Source: JAXDAY01 sp034679345 (GTDB taxonomy: Bacteria; Eisenbacteria; RBG-16-71-46; CAIMUX01; VGJL01). Taken from it: a stretch of 64,000 nt of DNA. Positions within the stretch are counted from its first letter, which is position 1. The number at the start of each line of letters is the position of its first letter. The notes below the pieces were generated by a model. The model ran no database searches, was not told the origin of the DNA, and worked only from the letters and a program-made list of their open reading frames with translations. Of the stretch, positions 62,247-64,000 are shown piece after piece. Both the position numbers and the translations under genes were made by a program. The stretch lies in the NCBI GenBank assembly GCA_034679345.1, contig JAXDAY010000023.1:124001-188000 (forward strand), read 5' to 3'.

Positions 62247-63458
62247 ATGGGCTACGACCGCTCGGCCGGCCGCGCGCGCTTGCGCGCGTTCTTTCTCTTG
62301 ATCGTTTTGGCAGTCTGCGGGCCGGCGCTCTCCGATGCGCAGGCGCCCGTGGAGATGGGACAACCCCCTCCGAATCTCAGCCCCCCTTCGGCTCTCGTAG
62401 CGCAGGACACGCCGAACGATCGCGGCGAATCGATCGATCTGAGCTGGACGGCGAGCCCGCAGGAGGCGCTGACCCCGAGTCCCGTCGCCTCCTACGCGAT
62501 CGAGCGCGCCGTCTCGGCTTCGGGTCCATTCGAGGCGATCGGACAGGCCTCGATCGGCGAAACATCCTTCACCGATAACAGCGTGAAGGACGGAAACGCC
62601 TACTTCTACCGGCTTCGCACGACCGACCTCCAGGGGCGCAGCGGCGAGGCGAGCGCGGTGATCGGCCCGGTCTCCTCGAAGGGGCAGTGGTTCGATCGCA
62701 AGAAGGCATCGACCCTCCTGCTCACCTTCGGCTTCTGCATGACGGTCATCGGGCTCATCCGCGCCGCGCGGAAGGGGAAGAAGTTCTACATCCGCCCGAT
62801 CCCAGGCCTCTCCGCGGTCGACGAAGCGATCGGACGCGCCACCGAGATGGGCCGTCCGATCCTCTTCGTTCCGGGCCTGGGCGTCTCCAGCGAAGTCTCG
62901 ACCTTGGCCGCCTTCACATTGCTCGGGCGCGTCGCGAAGAAGACGGCCGAGTACCAGACGCAGGTGATCGTCCCCTGCTACGATCCGATCGTGATGACGA
63001 TCTGCCAGGAGATCGTCAAGTCCTCCTTCATGGACGCCGGCCGGCCTGAGCTCTATCGCGAGAACGACGTCTACTTCGTCACTCAGGATCAGTTCAGCTA
63101 CACGGCGGCGGTGAACGGGATCATGCTCCGCGAACTCCCCGCGACCAACTTCTACATCGGGAAGTTCTACGCCGAGAGCCTGGTCCTCGCGGAGACCGGC
63201 TCTCTCGCCGGATCGATCCAGATCGCGGGCACCGACGAGATGGTCCAGATCCCCTTCTTCGTGGCGGCGTGCGACTACACGCTGATCGGCGAGGAGCTCT
63301 ACGCGTCCAGCGCCTACCTCTCGCAGGAGCCGCCGCTTCTCGGAACTCTCAAGGCGCAGGATTACGGCAAGGCGATCGGCGCGATCGTCATGGTGATCGG
63401 GGCGATCATGGCGCTCGCGGACCAGCGCTGGTTCGTCGACTTCTTCAAGGTTCAATAG
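62247..63458 (+). CDS. Fn3 and DUF6754-like membrane protein
   Basis: 403 residues. Signal peptide (about 12-32, AFFLLIVLAVCGPALSDAQ), then one Fn3 domain (about 50-140: ESIDLSWTASPQEAL .. AYFYRLRTTDLQGRSGEAS). A membrane helix (about 155-172) and a large cytoplasmic-type domain follow (KKFYIRPIPGLSAVDEAIGR, GRPILFVPGLG, QVIVPCYDPIVMTICQEIVK, NGIMLRELPATNFYIGKFYA, IQIAGTDEMVQIPFFVAACDY) that I associate with DUF6754. A final helix pair ends in RWFVDFFKVQ. The function is unknown. Next gene starts 15 bases later. Confidence 0.78.
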   Translation: MGYDRSAGRARLRAFFLLIVLAVCGPALSDAQAPVEMGQPPPNLSPPSALVAQDTPNDRGESIDLSWTASPQEALTPSPVASYAIERAVSASGPFEAIGQASIGETSFTDNSVKDGNAYFYRLRTTDLQGRSGEASAVIGPVSSKGQWFDRKKASTLLLTFGFCMTVIGLIRAARKGKKFYIRPIPGLSAVDEAIGRATEMGRPILFVPGLGVSSEVSTLAAFTLLGRVAKKTAEYQTQVIVPCYDPIVMTICQEIVKSSFMDAGRPELYRENDVYFVTQDQFSYTAAVNGIMLRELPATNFYIGKFYAESLVLAETGSLAGSIQIAGTDEMVQIPFFVAACDYTLIGEELYASSAYLSQEPPLLGTLKAQDYGKAIGAIVMVIGAIMALADQRWFVDFFKVQ

Positions 63459-63473
63459 GAGGAGGCACGAACC

Positions 63474-64000
63474 ATGCAACGCGAGCTTCCCAGGATCATC
63501 ACTCTCGTCACGGGCCTCTTCCTGGCGATCCAGTATTTCATCCCCCACCGCTATTCGGAGCAGTTCTACGAGACGGCCCTCGATTGGCTCATCATCATCG
63601 GGATCTTCTCGATCGCGCTCGGCGTCGCGAGCCTCGTGAACCACCAGCGGCAGAAGATCAAGCGGCGGGAGGAGGGATTCCGGTTCAGTTACGTTCTCCT
63701 CGCCGGTCTGCTGTTCATGTGCCTCACGGGGTTCATCACGGGCAGCGGGACGGATTCGCTCTTCTACCGCTGGGGGTATGTCGGGATCCTGAGCCCCATC
63801 ACCTCGACGATGTTCGCCCTCCTCGCCTTCTACATCGCCTCGGCCGCCTTCCGCGCATTCCGGGCCAGGACGGTGATCGCCACGATCCTGCTGGTCTCCG
63901 CAGTCATCGTCATGATGGGGCGTGTGCCTCTAGGGGAGCGCCTCATCCCGGGCATCGCCCACGCCTCCGACTGGCTGCTGAACGTGCCGAACATGGCCGC
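63474..64000 (+). CDS. Partial membrane protein coupled to the DUF6754-like gene
   Basis: The first 175 codons; the gene continues past the window. AGGAGGAGG precedes ATG 63474. Hydrophobic helices lie at about 8-20, 38-54, 75-92, 105-125 and 132-146 (TVIATILLVSAVIVMMG). A short basic loop QRQKIKRREE sits between the second and third. No family is recognised; it probably forms an inner-membrane complex with its neighbour. Confidence 0.65.
   Translation, partial: MQRELPRIITLVTGLFLAIQYFIPHRYSEQFYETALDWLIIIGIFSIALGVASLVNHQRQKIKRREEGFRFSYVLLAGLLFMCLTGFITGSGTDSLFYRWGYVGILSPITSTMFALLAFYIASAAFRAFRARTVIATILLVSAVIVMMGRVPLGERLIPGIAHASDWLLNVPNMA

Noticed and set aside
1..64000. CRISPR arrays, rRNA and tRNA genes
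   Set aside because: No regularly spaced repeats and no recognisable rRNA or cloverleaf sequence were found by reading.

Overview
The window reads as a contiguous piece of a high-GC bacterial chromosome from a Gram-negative, didermal organism. Evidence for two membranes includes many lipoprotein signal peptides, an OmpA-type peptidoglycan-binding lipoprotein, two proteins with outer-membrane barrel-like repeats, DsbD, and an octaheme lipoprotein cytochrome. Two gene ends carry the same Cys-rich tail finishing in W-G-R-I-R-x-x-Y-R. That tail, the SppA with a porin-like N-terminus and the LemA/M48 pair would fit an uncultured lineage near Candidatus Eisenbacteria or the FCB group. This placement is inference; there is no rRNA in the window. 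I saw no tRNA, rRNA, CRISPR array or intact insertion sequence.

Layout. 1-5142 (minus): an overlapping operon with a membrane protein, DsbD, an EEP-family hydrolase, a small lipoprotein and an anchored repeat protein. 5283-12484 (plus): LemA, an HtpX-like protease, a fused SppA and UvrA. 12378-15043 (minus): a family-5 solute-binding lipoprotein coupled to AroC. 15177-22467 (plus): a DUF985 cupin, an RRM protein with a terminator, an S9 peptidase, an AHSA1-type protein, an OmpA lipoprotein, DUF309 and a BaiN-like flavoprotein. 22468-24500 is a scarred stretch: a broken surface-protein end, glycerol dehydrogenase and a transposase relic. 24501-26836 (minus): an S41 peptidase and a MarR-GNAT fusion with a palindromic operator. 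27162-35970: an octaheme cytochrome, a GT-C glycosyltransferase, a redoxin-barrel fusion, a secreted protein interrupted by a TGA, a GPH-type transporter and a lipoprotein.

36042-43860 is a signalling block: an NtrC-type regulator coupled to a membrane histidine kinase, then a soluble GAF kinase coupled to a REC-PP2C phosphatase. 43916-50175 (minus) is a complete SUF iron-sulfur operon. Its order is Rrf2 regulator, SufC, SufB, SufD, a Rieske ferredoxin, SufS, SufU and a MIP18 protein, with stop/start overlaps at most junctions. An IscR-like palindrome lies in front of it. 50418-53047 (minus) holds a phosphodiester glycosidase-like protein and a KptA-metallophosphoesterase pair.

53048-59050 is the least ordinary region. 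A SUMF1-like lipoprotein lies divergent to a tight three-gene operon that I cannot match to a known system: a helical protein of unknown function, a membrane protein with a cytoplasmic Lon-like protease domain and an outer part, and a protein with an anti-sigma-type H-x3-C-x2-C finger. 59096-61791 (minus) pairs a flippase-like membrane protein with a heparinase-like protein. The last genes (62247-64000, plus) are an Fn3/DUF6754-like membrane protein and a partial membrane protein. Their leader (61979-62113) can form two mutually exclusive hairpins, as in an attenuator or riboswitch.
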